This document shows positions 21,901-34,700 of a stretch of 64,000 bases of DNA, in pieces. The notes beneath the pieces are model-generated. The model was not told the DNA's origin and searched no databases. It saw only the letters and a list, made by a program, of their open reading frames with translations. A program made the translations under genes and the position numbers. Origin of the DNA: Chytriomyces cf. hyalinus JEL632 (Eukaryota > Chytridiomycota > Chytridiomycetes > Chytridiales > Chytriomycetaceae). The DNA lies in assembly GCA_025435555.1 (NCBI GenBank), contig JAIWWG010000027.1, positions 62,001 to 126,000 on the forward strand, in the 5' to 3' direction. Position 1 is the stretch's first letter; every line of letters starts with the position of its first letter.

Positions 21901-24900
21901 TAAGTCCCAAGAACCTTAAACGACTTTCCGGCTTCAATGTAATGATTGATTGCAGCATCCATCTGCTTTTGGGAAACTAGATGATCTCCCCATTGCTCTT
22001 CAAGGACAATAACTTGCTGAGGGTACATGGATCGCGATAGTTCAACGGCTGCGCGGAACGCCTTTCCACGTTTGTACGCGTCCAAAGCACGATCACAGCT
22101 GTCAAGCTTTTCAAATAATTCTCCAGCCTGGTAGGAATAAGAGTGCATTAAACAGAAGCTGATGCAGACTATTTACTGTGAAACTGTTTACCTTTTCAAA
22201 TAGCCCAGATTTAAACAATGCTGATGCAACACGTTCCATAATATCCACGTTTTTCAAACCGCTTTTGTTCAGCAGGAATGCGGCTCGAGCGGGCATGCCC
22301 CCTTTCAAGTACAAGTTGATGGCTGGGATGATTTCGCCCTCCTCTTCTTTCAGCTCTCCAGCCTTGTCCTCTTGGCCTGAATCAATGAGCCACTGGAAGT
22401 AGTTCTTTTTCATGTGATCCAAGTCCGCGTGGTTCTTAAATTCGGCAACTTTGATGGACTTGTCCCACTTGTGCATCTCTTGGTACATTTTCATGCAGTC
22501 GTCAATTTTACCCTGTTTGGTTACGTTTGTGTCAGAATATTTTGCCTTCACGTTTCTCGATTTAGCAATTTGAAGCTCACATTTTCCAATAGGATGCTTT
22601 CTGCAAGATTGAACTGCTTGTCCAAGACTGCGAGTCTTGCTCGAACGAGATATGCGCTCTAGCATTTGTTGGCAAAAGTTGTCACTATTGGCCACCGAAA
22701 GCAAAGGGACTGGGCTCACCTCTCCGTCCATACTCTCAACCTTGTCGCTCAAATTACCCAAATATCTAGCCATCGCGACATCGCCAAGAGCAGAAAAACA
22801 TCGCTGAGCAATCATTATTTTCTCATCGTGAAGTGCAACAGCGGATAGAGATTTCCACATGGCTTGGCTTTCAGGTGTTGTCTCCAACGTTTCGAGGAGG
22901 ACTATCGCTCTAACAGAGGTAAAATTCGATCAGATTTCCTTTCCTGACAGGCGGAAGATTCGCATGTACCGTTCATAGTCCTTGTCATCCAAAGCGGTTC
23001 CAAACTCAATCAGACTTTCGTCCAAAGTGTACGACACAGTATTCACACCTTCATCCACAACCACTTCGGTCTTTCCACCTTCTCGCTCAATGTCTTCCAC
23101 GTCTCCTTTAATTGGAAACATTGTGACACGTTCTGGGCTGTCAATGGCGTACCAAATGCACAAGTTGTTTCTGCTTTGGGCAACGACAACATCACTGTCG
23201 GGAACCCATTGGACATAACTGCAGTAGTGCAGGAGTGTGGTACGATTCTGGGTTGCGAGGTCGTATAAATGCAGCTGCTGTCGGCGATCTCTGAACAGCA
23301 ACTTGTTTGCTTTGCCTGAGAGCTGCATTTTCCATTGCAGCAAAAAATCAGTTAGCGTCTTTGGCTTGTGAAAAATTACGCTTTTACCTCAAGCCAGTCT
23401 ACTTTGGCATCATGGCTGATCGCCGCCAAATTCAATCCAGACACTAAATCCATCACATGAATTGTCTGCAAATCAATTAAATACGCGATCCGCTTGACAT
23501 CCTTCTCGCTCTTCCTCTCATTCAATCGAACGCTGATCAAATGAGGGTTCATGTGCTCAGTGCGACAGCTTCCCAAAATCTCGTTTACGCCATATTCGAT
23601 CAGACTCAGCTCCCCTGCGTTGAAAACCATGCACACGTTTGCGTTTTCAAAGTGGAACTTTTCGTTGCCTTCTCCGTGCCATGGGATTTCCGAAAGTTTG
23701 CAGGAGGCAAGGTCACCCATCAGGAGCGTGTCGGGCGTATTTGCAATCAGGAACTGGTCTTGGAATATGTTTACTTTTTGAATTTCATAGCCGTAGTGGG
23801 ATTTCAAAACGATTCGTGACCCTTGAGAGTTTGGAGTTGCGTCAGCGACAGTTTCAAAATGCATGCAGTTCTTTTTTCCAATTCTCACCTGTCGAAAGTC
23901 GCTTCACGATCACTTGCGATGGGCTAACGTACGTGAATTCAAATTTGCCCTTGTATCGAGATCGTCGCAGACAGCAATCAAACATTTCGACCGCGCCACA
24001 CATATTCCCAGCAATCAAACGCGAACCATCTGGCTTCCATGCCAAGCTGGTGACTGTGTAAAAGTTGTCGATGATTTTCAACGGGGCTTCTTCCCAAGTG
24101 CGCTTTGCGATGGAGAAGTTGTAAATGTGGAATCTGGAAATGGGTGTGAGTGTGTTGGAAGACAGAAATAAGCGCTGCCGCAAATTCACCGGTTAAAACT
24201 TCCAACAACTACGCTTTGACCGCTTGGAGAAAACTCAATGACTGTAAACTCTTGCTCCTCTTCATCTCGACTGTAATCAAAGTCTTGCATAACGCGGCCG
24301 TCGTTATTGTAAAACACGACGCATTTATCGCTTCCAGCTGCAATGACATGTTCGCCCCATCCAATTGCATTCGGAACACATGTATGCGTAGTGAACTTTC
24401 CTTGAGAAGCCTGGAAATAAGTCAGCATAGTTTTTTGGGTTTCAACAGGCGTATAAAGGAGTACGCACCCCAGAGATGCCATCATCGAAAAAAAAGCGGT
24501 TGATGGATCCATCCAAATGCCCTGTTGTGATGTTTTGTTTTTGTTTTTTTTTGGACTGTTGAGATCGCTCAAGTCAGTCAGTATTTATGCCTGCTCACCT
24601 GTAATGATGGCATTTCCATCCAAACTGCTGCTCACAGAAACAACACAACTTTCCGTCTGGTACAAGGTGGCAGCTTTGTTTGTTTTCAAATTTCCAACAC
24701 TGTTCCCAATCATTATAAATTTCAAAAGTGACAGTGAGTCATGGTGTGGGTCACATACCGAACTTTTCCGTCCGTCATTCCAAACACGACCGCATTTGGC
24801 TGCTCTTTTGGCCAAGAAAGGCACGTAATCTCGGCAGTCTGAATCAGCTTGTTGCAGATGGATTTCTTTTCGCCCCATTCAAGGCCCAGTTTGTACACAA

Positions 24901-25398
24901 ACACGACGCAATCTGATTGAGCAACTGCAAGCTTGGTACTGTCCGGAGAAAAGGCAAGGGAACAGATGTAGTACGATTTTGCAGATTTTGGGTCGGCGGG
25001 CTTTGTCGAAAACCGGTCTTTCCTTTCGCCTAATCGATAAATGATTCATTTAGTCTGACGTTACGATGATTGTTTGTGCGGAAGGTCGTCGTTGAAGGTG
25101 TGCTGCCGAAACTGACAAATTTGTTTTGACACTCCTGAGATGCATCCTCATCTCCGTTTCATGGTCCCAATACTCTCAGACTGGAAATCGATCCACCAAG
25201 AATGCGGGTTGGAATCGGACATATCTGTGTCAGATAAGTGAGTGCGCTTGTCAGCTTACCGGTCTCGTCATAGAGCGTAATAACGCGATCAGCCCCAGCA
25301 ACGGCCAGTTTTTGATTGTTCAGAGACCACGCGGAAGCAGAAACGCGTGAAGGAGATTCGCCAGCGGGCACAATCGACTTGAGGTGCCGAATCTGCAT
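18952..25398 (-). CDS. IFT172: Intraflagellar transport protein 172 (IFT-B subunit)
   Basis: A long gene of about 1,700 residues starts at ATG 25398 ([19 protein letters not shown]) and ends at TAA 18952. The N-terminal half is a double WD-repeat region. Strong blocks include [78 protein letters not shown] and [16 protein letters not shown]. The C-terminal half is TPR-like: [101 protein letters not shown] and, near the end, GYPISRNKV with [12 protein letters not shown]172 is a peripheral IFT-B subunit needed to build cilia and involved in turnaround at the tip. The 5' end faces the nucleoporin gene. Introns are short and spread over the whole gene; not all edges were resolved. Confidence 0.95.
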
Positions 25399-25735
25399 CT
25401 TTGCTGTTGTTTTTATGATGCGATTTAAAATTGAGTGGGGCTGGAATATTTTTATTTGTTGCATTCTGAGTATGATGACCTGCTTGATGGCTGCACTCCT
25501 GGTACCCCTTCTGGGCTCACTAGAAGTAACGGGGACAGAGCAATAACGCGTGTTCAGTTCGCAGCTTCCCCTCGAATCTAACCTGCCGATCAGCTCAGAA
25601 ACCCAATGGGCTCTGCTGAATCTCCAAGGACACGAGCGAATGCGCGAAAACGAAACCCAGTTTCGGGATTTAGTTTTGGCCGGTTTTCTGGATCCCTTTC
25701 TTTTTAAATCCAATAAAAACGAAAGAAAGAAACAC
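25399..25735. promoter_or_regulatory. Shared 5' region of IFT172 and the Nup214-type gene
   Basis: Only about 340 bp lie between the opposed start codons (25,398 minus and 25,736 plus). An open frame in phase with the nucleoporin extends up to an ATG at 25,550, so the spacer could be as short as about 150 bp. No TATA box is obvious. Confidence 0.45.
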
Positions 25736-28700
25736 ATGTCCAAGCAGAAGGCGAAAGCAGCGACAAGCAGCGAACGCATCGGCGACAAGCGTGACAGCAA
25801 TGTAAAAAACCAATCGTCGATTATATCCTGGATTCCATCGCTGGACTCCATGGAATTACTCCCGAATGTTCGCTTAAGAGTTTTCAATCGCCCGGTTTTC
25901 CAGATGCAACTGTCTCTCACTAAAACTACCCGTGTGGCCGATCTTCACGTTGAAGTTGAGAATGCGCTCGAGCTTTTGGCCGTGTCGAGTGTGTTCGGTG
26001 TGGCAGTCTTTGTGACAAGTCCGAAATCGTTTGCTGCAATCCATACAGCCGACGTTCAAGTAATCCTTGCTTACTTTCGACATCCCTCTGCCTCTCAGCA
26101 TTCCCCGAAAGACCTTGCGTGCATTTCTTTCTTCAACGGCTGACGGGTTTTTTCTGTTGTCTCACCAGGCGAAACCAAAACGCGAATTTACCATTTCCGA
26201 GCCCATCCGCACAATACAGTTCGCATCCTCCGAAGAATCCGTCTACATTTCACTCGATTCAGGGCAAATACTTCAATTCAACACGTGTGATCTGTTTTCG
26301 GTATTTTCAGTCTTTTTCAGGCACCAGGGTCAAGTTGATCTAAAAACCATCCCAGGCAAAGAAATCTCAACCTCAACCGGTGAAATCATTCCCGTGTCCC
26401 ATCAAAGGCGCCCTTGTATTTCTTCCCAATCCAGAAGCATACCCTGATACGTTGGCTCTGAAAGCGTCCGATAATTCTGTCTGGTTCTTGAATGTTGCCA
26501 ACGGCGAATTTTCAAAAGTGGAATCTACAACTAGTGTCACCTCACTGTGTTGGAGTCGAAAAGGGAAACAATTGGCGGTTGGACAGTCAAATGGAGCCGT
26601 GCTGCAAATTTCGCTTGAGGGAGTGATCAAAAATTGTATCACTAAGCCACCACAGTTTGCCGATGTAGAAGTGTCAGGTTAGAACTCATATCTTCCAGTT
26701 TGCTTTTGTTTCAAGAATAACGCTTTTCATTTTGCAGTTAGAAGTATGGCCTGGCTGGAAGATAAAGTTTTTGTCGTCATATATTCAATCATCGAAGAAT
26801 CAGAAAACGTTGTTTTCGTGATCACTCAAACGGGAACCTCCAAAACCGGCCTTCACACCGAATACCTCAAACTCGAAGATCCATGCTTTCACGCAGAAGG
26901 CAGAATGATGCACTACTTCACCGGATATATTCCGACCCTGTGAGTATTTGAAGTTCCCAATCTCCTTTCAACGCGTCATTTTATTAAATCGCAAATCAGT
27001 GGTGATATGAAGCATGTCATGATTACCGCAAGCTCCAGCTCAAACGAGATCGGAATTCTCGGCTGCGATGACAAAGAATGGAGCATTTGGCAATTGCCAG
27101 ACTTGTTATCCCTTCCGCTTGATTCGAACGATCAAGACATGTTCCCAATCGGACTTGCGCTCGACTTCTCAAATATGAAATCCGTTCAAACCAAAAAAGC
27201 CGCAGCATTGGGGAAAGATCTTCCCCCTGCACCTTTACTTCACGTCTTGACGAGTGATGGAAGTTTGCTCTCCTATGAGTGCATTGACGAGGCTTCAGTT
27301 GATAGAGATCGCGCCTGTCCTGCAATGTGCCGACCAAAAGCCCTGATCAAACGCGTTCAGTGCATTTTTTTTTGAAATCATATTTGATCGAGACTCACCA
27401 AAAATGTATGTACCCCCAGGCTGTGTCCCCTCGCCGTGAGGCTTCACCCGTTCGCCCGGTTGAAAGTCAACCAAGCCAACTCGTTGCAGACAAACAAGAT
27501 AAAACACCCTCGAAAGATGTCCCCAAGAAAATTGGCCAAGAATCTCCCAAGCGTGCCGGTTCCCCAACTAAAGAAGCAAAGTCCGCAATTGGAAGTGAGA
27601 AAACAGATCACACTCCTGTGAAAAAAGAAAATGCCGAAAAAATTAGAATTTCTGGCACTCAAGAAAAGAAGGCGGTTGTTTCCAAGATTCCCGAGCCTGT
27701 CAAGAAAGACTTCTCGAAAAAAGGGGAAACTCCAACTGCTAGTTCAGCGAAACGAGACCCATCACCATCCAAAAAGACTTTTGCTGAAGGAGCTACCGGC
27801 TTCAATTTATGGATTTGCAATGCATGCACGGCCAATAACCCCGGTGATATCACAAAATGTAAATCTTGCAATGCAGCAAAGCCCAGCAATGAAAGTAGCA
27901 GTACTATTTGGAGCTGTGATGTGTGCATGGTGAATAATCCTGGAGACAAAAGTAAATGCGTTGCGTGCGAGACGGATAAGCCAGGTTCATTGAAACCCGC
28001 GATTCCCGCAGCTTCAAAATCACTGTTCAGTGCCCCTGCTCCCAAGCAAACTGGTCCAATGACCGGCTTCTCCTTCACGACGAACAAATCTGCTGCGAAT
28101 GACTGGATTTGCGATGTATGCATGATTTCAAATGCGGCAACTTTAATGAAATGCGCTGCGTGTGAAAATGATCAACCGGGACCTAAAGCTGACCCACCAA
28201 CTGGAGCAAAATCGCTATTTTCTGCTCCATCGGCGTCTATTGTTGTACCAGCGTCCGGCTTCTCGTTCAATGCACCCACAACCAGCGCGAAATCTGCTAA
28301 ATGGACCTGCGACGTGTGCATGATTTCGAACGACTTTGACAAAAAAAAGTGTGCTGCATGCGAAGCTGATCAACCGGGGCTTCAATCAAATGCACCAACT
28401 GGAGCAAAATCGCTATTTTCTGCTCCAGCCACATCTACTGTTGTACCAGCGTCCGGCTTCTCGTTCAATGCACCCACAACCAGCGCGAAATCTGCTAAAT
28501 GGACCTGCGACGTGTGCATGATTTCGAACGACTTTGACAAAAAAAAGTGTGCTGCATGCGAAGCTGATCAACCGGGGCTTCAATCAAATGCACCAACTGG
28601 AGCAAAATCGCTATTTTCTGCTCCAGCCACATCTACTGTTGTACCAGCGTCCGGCTTCTCGTTCAATGCACCCACAACCAGCGCGAAATCTGCTAAATGG

Positions 28701-31700
28701 ACCTGCGACGTGTGCATGATTTCGAACGACTTTGACAAAAAAAAGTGTGTTGCATGCGAATCTGATCAACCGGGACTTCAGCCTGCCTCTGGTGCTGCGA
28801 CTGCAGGATCTAAAAATCTTTTTTCTACCCCAACTGCATCTACGGTTGTACCGTCTTCTGGATTCTCATTTGGAGGGGCATCTGCATCCACCGCTACCCA
28901 GTGGACTTGCGACGTTTGCATGATCACAAACCCTCTCGAAGCTATGAAATGCGCAGCATGTGAAAATGATCAACCGGGGAAAAAATCTTCTGCTCCAGCT
29001 GCTAAATCACTGTTTGCTACTCCATCATCGCAAACCATTGTTCCTGCGTCCGGGTTCTCTTTTGGTGGAGCCGCAGGCGCCGGATCGCCATCTGTGTTTA
29101 GCACGCCAATGACGAGCAGTGCATCATTTGGTTTCGGATCAGCTGTCTCATCATCGGAATCACCTGCATCAGTATTCGGGACGCCCATGGGTGCCGGCGG
29201 TTTTAGTTTTGCAGGTGCCGCTAAAACTCCAACAGCTGCAGACTCGACTCCCGGTGCTAAACCTTCTGCAGTTGCGGCACTTTCTTCGCATTTGTTTGGA
29301 GCGCCTTCATTTGGTGCATCCAGTCCTGCTGCTCATAAGAGCGTTTTCGGCGCTCCTTCCTTTGGAAACTCGTCAGTGATTGGCAGTGCTAACGGTGCCA
29401 ACACCAAAGCTGGTGAAAAGGATCAGCCATCTGTGTTCGGTAACACGTCAGTTTTTGGTGGTGCATCATCAGGTGGGTTCTCCTTCAGCAAGGCAACCGC
29501 AAAATCACCTGCAGATGCGTCAGCGAAATCTGAAGAAAAAATGGGAAACGAGCAACCTGTTTCTGTGTTTGGATCCGCTTCTTCAATCAGCAAAATATCG
29601 TTTGCCGGAACCGCAGCCAGCACCAATCCCGTGATTGGTTCTTCTGGTGCAGCTGCCGGATTCTCATTCAGCACTCCAACGAAATCATCAGCTTCCGTAT
29701 TCAGCACCCCTGTGGGAGCATTTGGCGCACCAGCAGCAGGTGTGACTGAGTTTGGAGTCTCCAAGTCTGCAGCCACTACATCCGTTTTCCCAACATCTGT
29801 GTTTGGTGCGTCCGCCGGGGGATCCGTGTTTGGGGGTGCGGTGTCCCCAATCGATGCCAGAAAAGGATTTGAGGAACAAGAGCTTAAAACTGGGTTTGTG
29901 AAAAGAGATTTATCTCCGTCAAGAGGCACTTCTTCAACTGTCGACACTAGGGGCTCCTCACCCACTGGAACCGATGGAGCAGCTGAAGATTCTGGTGAAA
30001 ATATTGTTGTTGCGGCGGCGGCGGCTGCTGTGCGACCGGCAAAGTCCAAATTAGGGAATGTTACGGAAATTGATGGAGGAGAGTTTGATGCTCAGGTAAT
30101 ATTACGCCGCATGTTTACCGCGTTGCAAATCTTAATATCATTTCGTCTTAGTTTTTGAGCATCAAATCAATCCCTGACGACGCAAATGTGACCATTTCTG
30201 AACCGTTGAACCCTGCGGATGGGGTGATTTACAATTTGTTGGCAATTTCGAACAAATTTGGCTTCGTCGTGTTTGGAACGTCGACTGGTTTCGGATTCTC
30301 TTTCACTCAAGACGTTCAAACCGCTGTTTCGCAGGTGTGATTCTTTTTTTTTTTGCGCATCATATTTGTGATTTAACCTCTGCTTTAGTCTGCTTCGAAA
30401 GAGCGTTTCGTGCATGTTACTTCAAAACATGATGTTGAAATTCATGATGACGTTGTGAATCAAATCTACCTGTCGGCAAATCAGGAGATGATTTACATTG
30501 GTCTTGTGACGGGCACAATTCTGCTGTACAAGGCTGCCGAAATTTCAAATGGAAACTATGACGCGTTTAAAACTTTGACATGCCCTTCTGGAGGCAACCT
30601 GCTGCTGCAGCCAAATCCTGAGACCTATCCAGAGCTATGCGCCATCATTACTTCAGAATTAGAGCTGTACATGCTGTCAGAGTCGTCTGGGGAGTTTAAA
30701 AATCTGGAAGGAAGTGCAAACACAACCGCAATCTGCTGGAGTCGCAAAGGAAAGCAGCTAGCGGTTGGGGATAGCTCTGGATTTGTCCGTCAACTATCTG
30801 TAGAGGGTGCAGTCAAAAAAACAATCCCACCCCCGCCGCAGTATGCAAACGTTCAAACATCAGGTTTCCCTTATCTTCTCGTTTTTTTATTTCATATGAA
30901 CTAATGATGCACGACTGCTCTATTTCTTCCCAGTTGAGCACATTCTATGGCTTGAAGACAAAACTCTGGTTGTTTTCTACTCTGTCGAAGATGACGAGGA
31001 TCCAGAGGGACCCTACGTTCCAGAGCCGTTCGTAATTACGCAAACGGGTACTAACAAAACAGGAGTTAGTACGACCTACACCAAACTATGGGATCCTTGT
31101 CAGAATCATGACTCCAACCTTCTTGGGACATATTATTCTGGATTGATCAGCTCCTTGTACGTCAAAATTCATTTCTGCGTTGCAGTTTCATTTTTAACTT
31201 GATTATGCTCATCTCGGATATCTGAAGGGGGTCTGTGGGTCATTTGATTCTCTATGCGAGTTCGAACTCTAGTGAAATTGGTGTGTTGGGGTGCAAGGAC
31301 GGCGAATGGAACACATGGGATCTCGCCGAAGCGCCCAGTCTTCAAAACGACTCACACAACATGCAAACGTATCCGCTTGGATTCGGAATCGATTTTACCA
31401 GCACTGATCGCGTCAAGGCCGATGTTGAAACTGGGAGACCTGCATATGGACCTGTACCACTGGCGTATGTTCTTGGCAGCGACGGGAATTTGTGGGTGTA
31501 TCATGTTCTCGATGAAACTTCCACCGATCGCGAAATGGCAAGCCCATGTATGGTGCCTGCGTTGGAGCCACTTCCTGGAAAGCCGTCTCACACCAAGAAT
31601 GCCAACGCAGTAGAAGCCAAGGTGCTTGTGAAGGTTTGCAGCTTATGGAACAAAGCACGATCAAACGTTGACAACCAGCCATTTTCGACAGAAAAAAGCC

Positions 31701-34700
31701 GTGGAAGAGAAGGCGCCAAAAACATCGGAGCCCTCTCCGCTTTCACCAGTGGCCAAAATGGATCAAGCGGGCAAGTCTGCCACAAAAAGTGATAAACCTG
31801 CCTCAGAATCCGGTAAGCCTGCCACAGAATCTGGCAAAGAAAGTACCGCAGTCAGTGCTAAACCTGGAAGTCTCATTGAAACCGAAGCAACCGAAAAGTT
31901 GGTTGACGTGAGTAAAGTGACCACTGTTTCTCCAACCTGAAAAAAAAATGACTTCTTTTTTTCCAGCATTTGGCCTTCAAGCAAGTTCCCGCTGGTGGAA
32001 CGATATCGGTATCGAAGCCTTTCGGACCATTCATTGAGAGAGTATCATATAGTCTTTTGGCCATATCTAACAAGTATGGGTATGTGGTTTTTGCAACGAA
32101 GTCTGGGTTCAGCCTTGCATCCACAAAGGACGTACAAGACCTCGTTCAATCGGTGAGCAGTTTAAAAATTTTCTGATCAGCCAGTTACTCAAGCATTGAC
32201 TTGAACTTTCAGCCGAGTCCCAAGGGGAAAATATTGCAGCTTCAAAACAGCCATAACATTTCCGTGGGCGGTGAAACAGTGAATCAAATTTGCCTTTCTG
32301 CAAAGCAGGAGACTATTTACGTCGGACTTCTGTCTGGAACTGTCTTGCTTTTTAAAGCTTCGAACGTCATGGCCAACAACTACGCACCTTACAAAACCGT
32401 CCGATCAGCTTCGAAAGCGCACTTAATTCTGCAACCGAACCCTGAAACGTTTGCCGACATGTGCGCAGTGTTAACTGCGGGGCATGACTTGCTGATGTTG
32501 AACGAAGTTTCCGGAGACTTTACCCTTTTGGACAAAGTGAAGGGAACAAGAGCCATGGCTTGGAGCCGAAAAGGGAAGCAGCTTGCTGTTGGTGACGTGA
32601 AAGGCGTTGTCCGGCAAATTTCCCTTGAAGGTGTTGTCAAGAATGTGATCCAACCACCTTCACAATATGCCGCTTCAAAAATTGCAGGTTCGAATACGCA
32701 TTTTTTTATCCTGGGTGTTTTCTGGAGTTTTTTTAAATTATATTGCTTTCATCCAGTCGAAAGTCTTTGTTGGCTTGAAGACAAAGTTTTTGTAGTCATT
32801 TACTCAATCGACCAATCTTATGGAGAGCCACCCGTTCTTGTGCATTTTGTGGTTACGCAAACAGGAACTCAAAAAACGGGTCTTCACACAGTTTACACCA
32901 AAATGCCGGAGCCATATATCTGCACAACGGATCGTGTTGGAAACTGCTATTCCGCTGTCATTCGATCTCTGTAAGTGACTGCGCACTTGTAGTTTGGGTG
33001 ATTATTGAGTATTCTCTGCAGGGGTGATGCGGATATCATGATTTCTACCTCCATCAACTCCACCGATGTGGGTTTGTTGGCATGCGATAAAGGCGCATGG
33101 GCGACGTGGAACCTAACAGAGTCTTTGACTCTGCCACTGGATACCTCGGATGAAGATACCTATCCATTGGGGGTGGTAGCAGACTTCACAAGTACGAAGC
33201 GAATTGAGGCAAATATGAAATCGAACACCTTGGAGTTGTGTCCTGCGCCTCTTCTTTATCTCTTGACAAGCGACGGTAGTCTCGTGGTATTTAATTGTCT
33301 GGATTCAACTTCGTCCGCACGTGAGACTGCATGCCCTTCAATGGCAGCACCACTTACTCTGCCCGCCTCAAGTCCGACTAAAGATGATTTAGTTGTTCAG
33401 AAGGTTGCTTTGACTTATGATTTGCAATTTATTTCTCTCACCCGACTTCCTTCACCGTGACAGCCCTCTGCTCCTGCAAAAGTAGATTTGTCGGAAAAAC
33501 CTACTATTTCCTCGGAAACTGCACCAGCAAAGGCAGAGCAGACGGAACCTGCAGCTGAGGCACCTGGGAAGAAGTTAGATAAACGCCCAAAAGCCAAGAT
33601 TGGCGAAGTCAAACAAAATGAAGGACAGATATATTTCGCGGAGGTTTGGATTATCATTACATTGCTAAAAAAATTCCACACTCACACGCACATTCTGTCA
33701 TTCAGAACCTGGCATTAAAGCAAGTTACGAAAACGGGAGCAAAGCTTGTCGTGTCGAAACCTTTTGCTGATGCAGATGCAAATGTCCCCTTCAACCTGCT
33801 AGCAGTATCTAATAAGTTGGGTTATGTGGTTTTTGGTACCACTCGCGGATTCGGATTGGCCTTGTCCAGTGCAGTCCAGAAATCAGTTTTGCAGGTTTGT
33901 CTTTCTTGAATGACATCTGCATGGAAAGCTGAATGGCTGGTGATGTATATAGGGAGCGAAAGGGTCGTCTTTATTGATCGATGGACAGGTGGACGTCGAA
34001 GTGAACAAGGATTCTGTCACTCAAATTCGTCTATCAGCCAATCAGGAACTGATTTATATCGGTTCACTTTCCGGTTTAGTTTTAATCTTTAAAGCAGCAA
34101 GTGTTATTTCGGGAGATACGGTGCCATTTAAATCTTACAAAAACCCGGTTGGTGGATGGATGATTCTTCAGCCAAATCCAGACTCTTTTCCAACCTTGTG
34201 CGCGGTTATGACGTCATCTGGAGCGTTATATATGTTGAACGAAGAGTCGGATGAATTCAAGCTTCTTGAAAAGGTCGCAGGGGTGTCGGTGATGTGCTGG
34301 AGCAAAAAAGGGAAGCAACTGGCGATCGGCGATTGGGATGGTGCTCTGAAGCAAGTATCTCCTGATGGCGTGATCAAAAATGTCATCACCCCACCCCCGC
34401 AACTGAACGGTTCAAAACTTTCCGGTGAGTCCAGTTTTCACAGTTCTGAAGAATTGCCACCAACAAAATGTGTTTCTTCAGTGAATCATTTGTCTTGGCT
34501 CGAGGACAAAATTTTTCTCGTCATATACTCTGTTTCTGGCGGTGACAGCGACGTGGAAAGCGGGCCGTTTATCATTTCACAGTCTGGCACAGCCAAAAGC
34601 GGGCTTGACACATTGTACACAAAGCTTACAGATTTGATCGTGTACAGCGGAAATCAGAGATCCAATTACTTTTCGGAAGTTATCAGTGCTTTGTAAGTGA

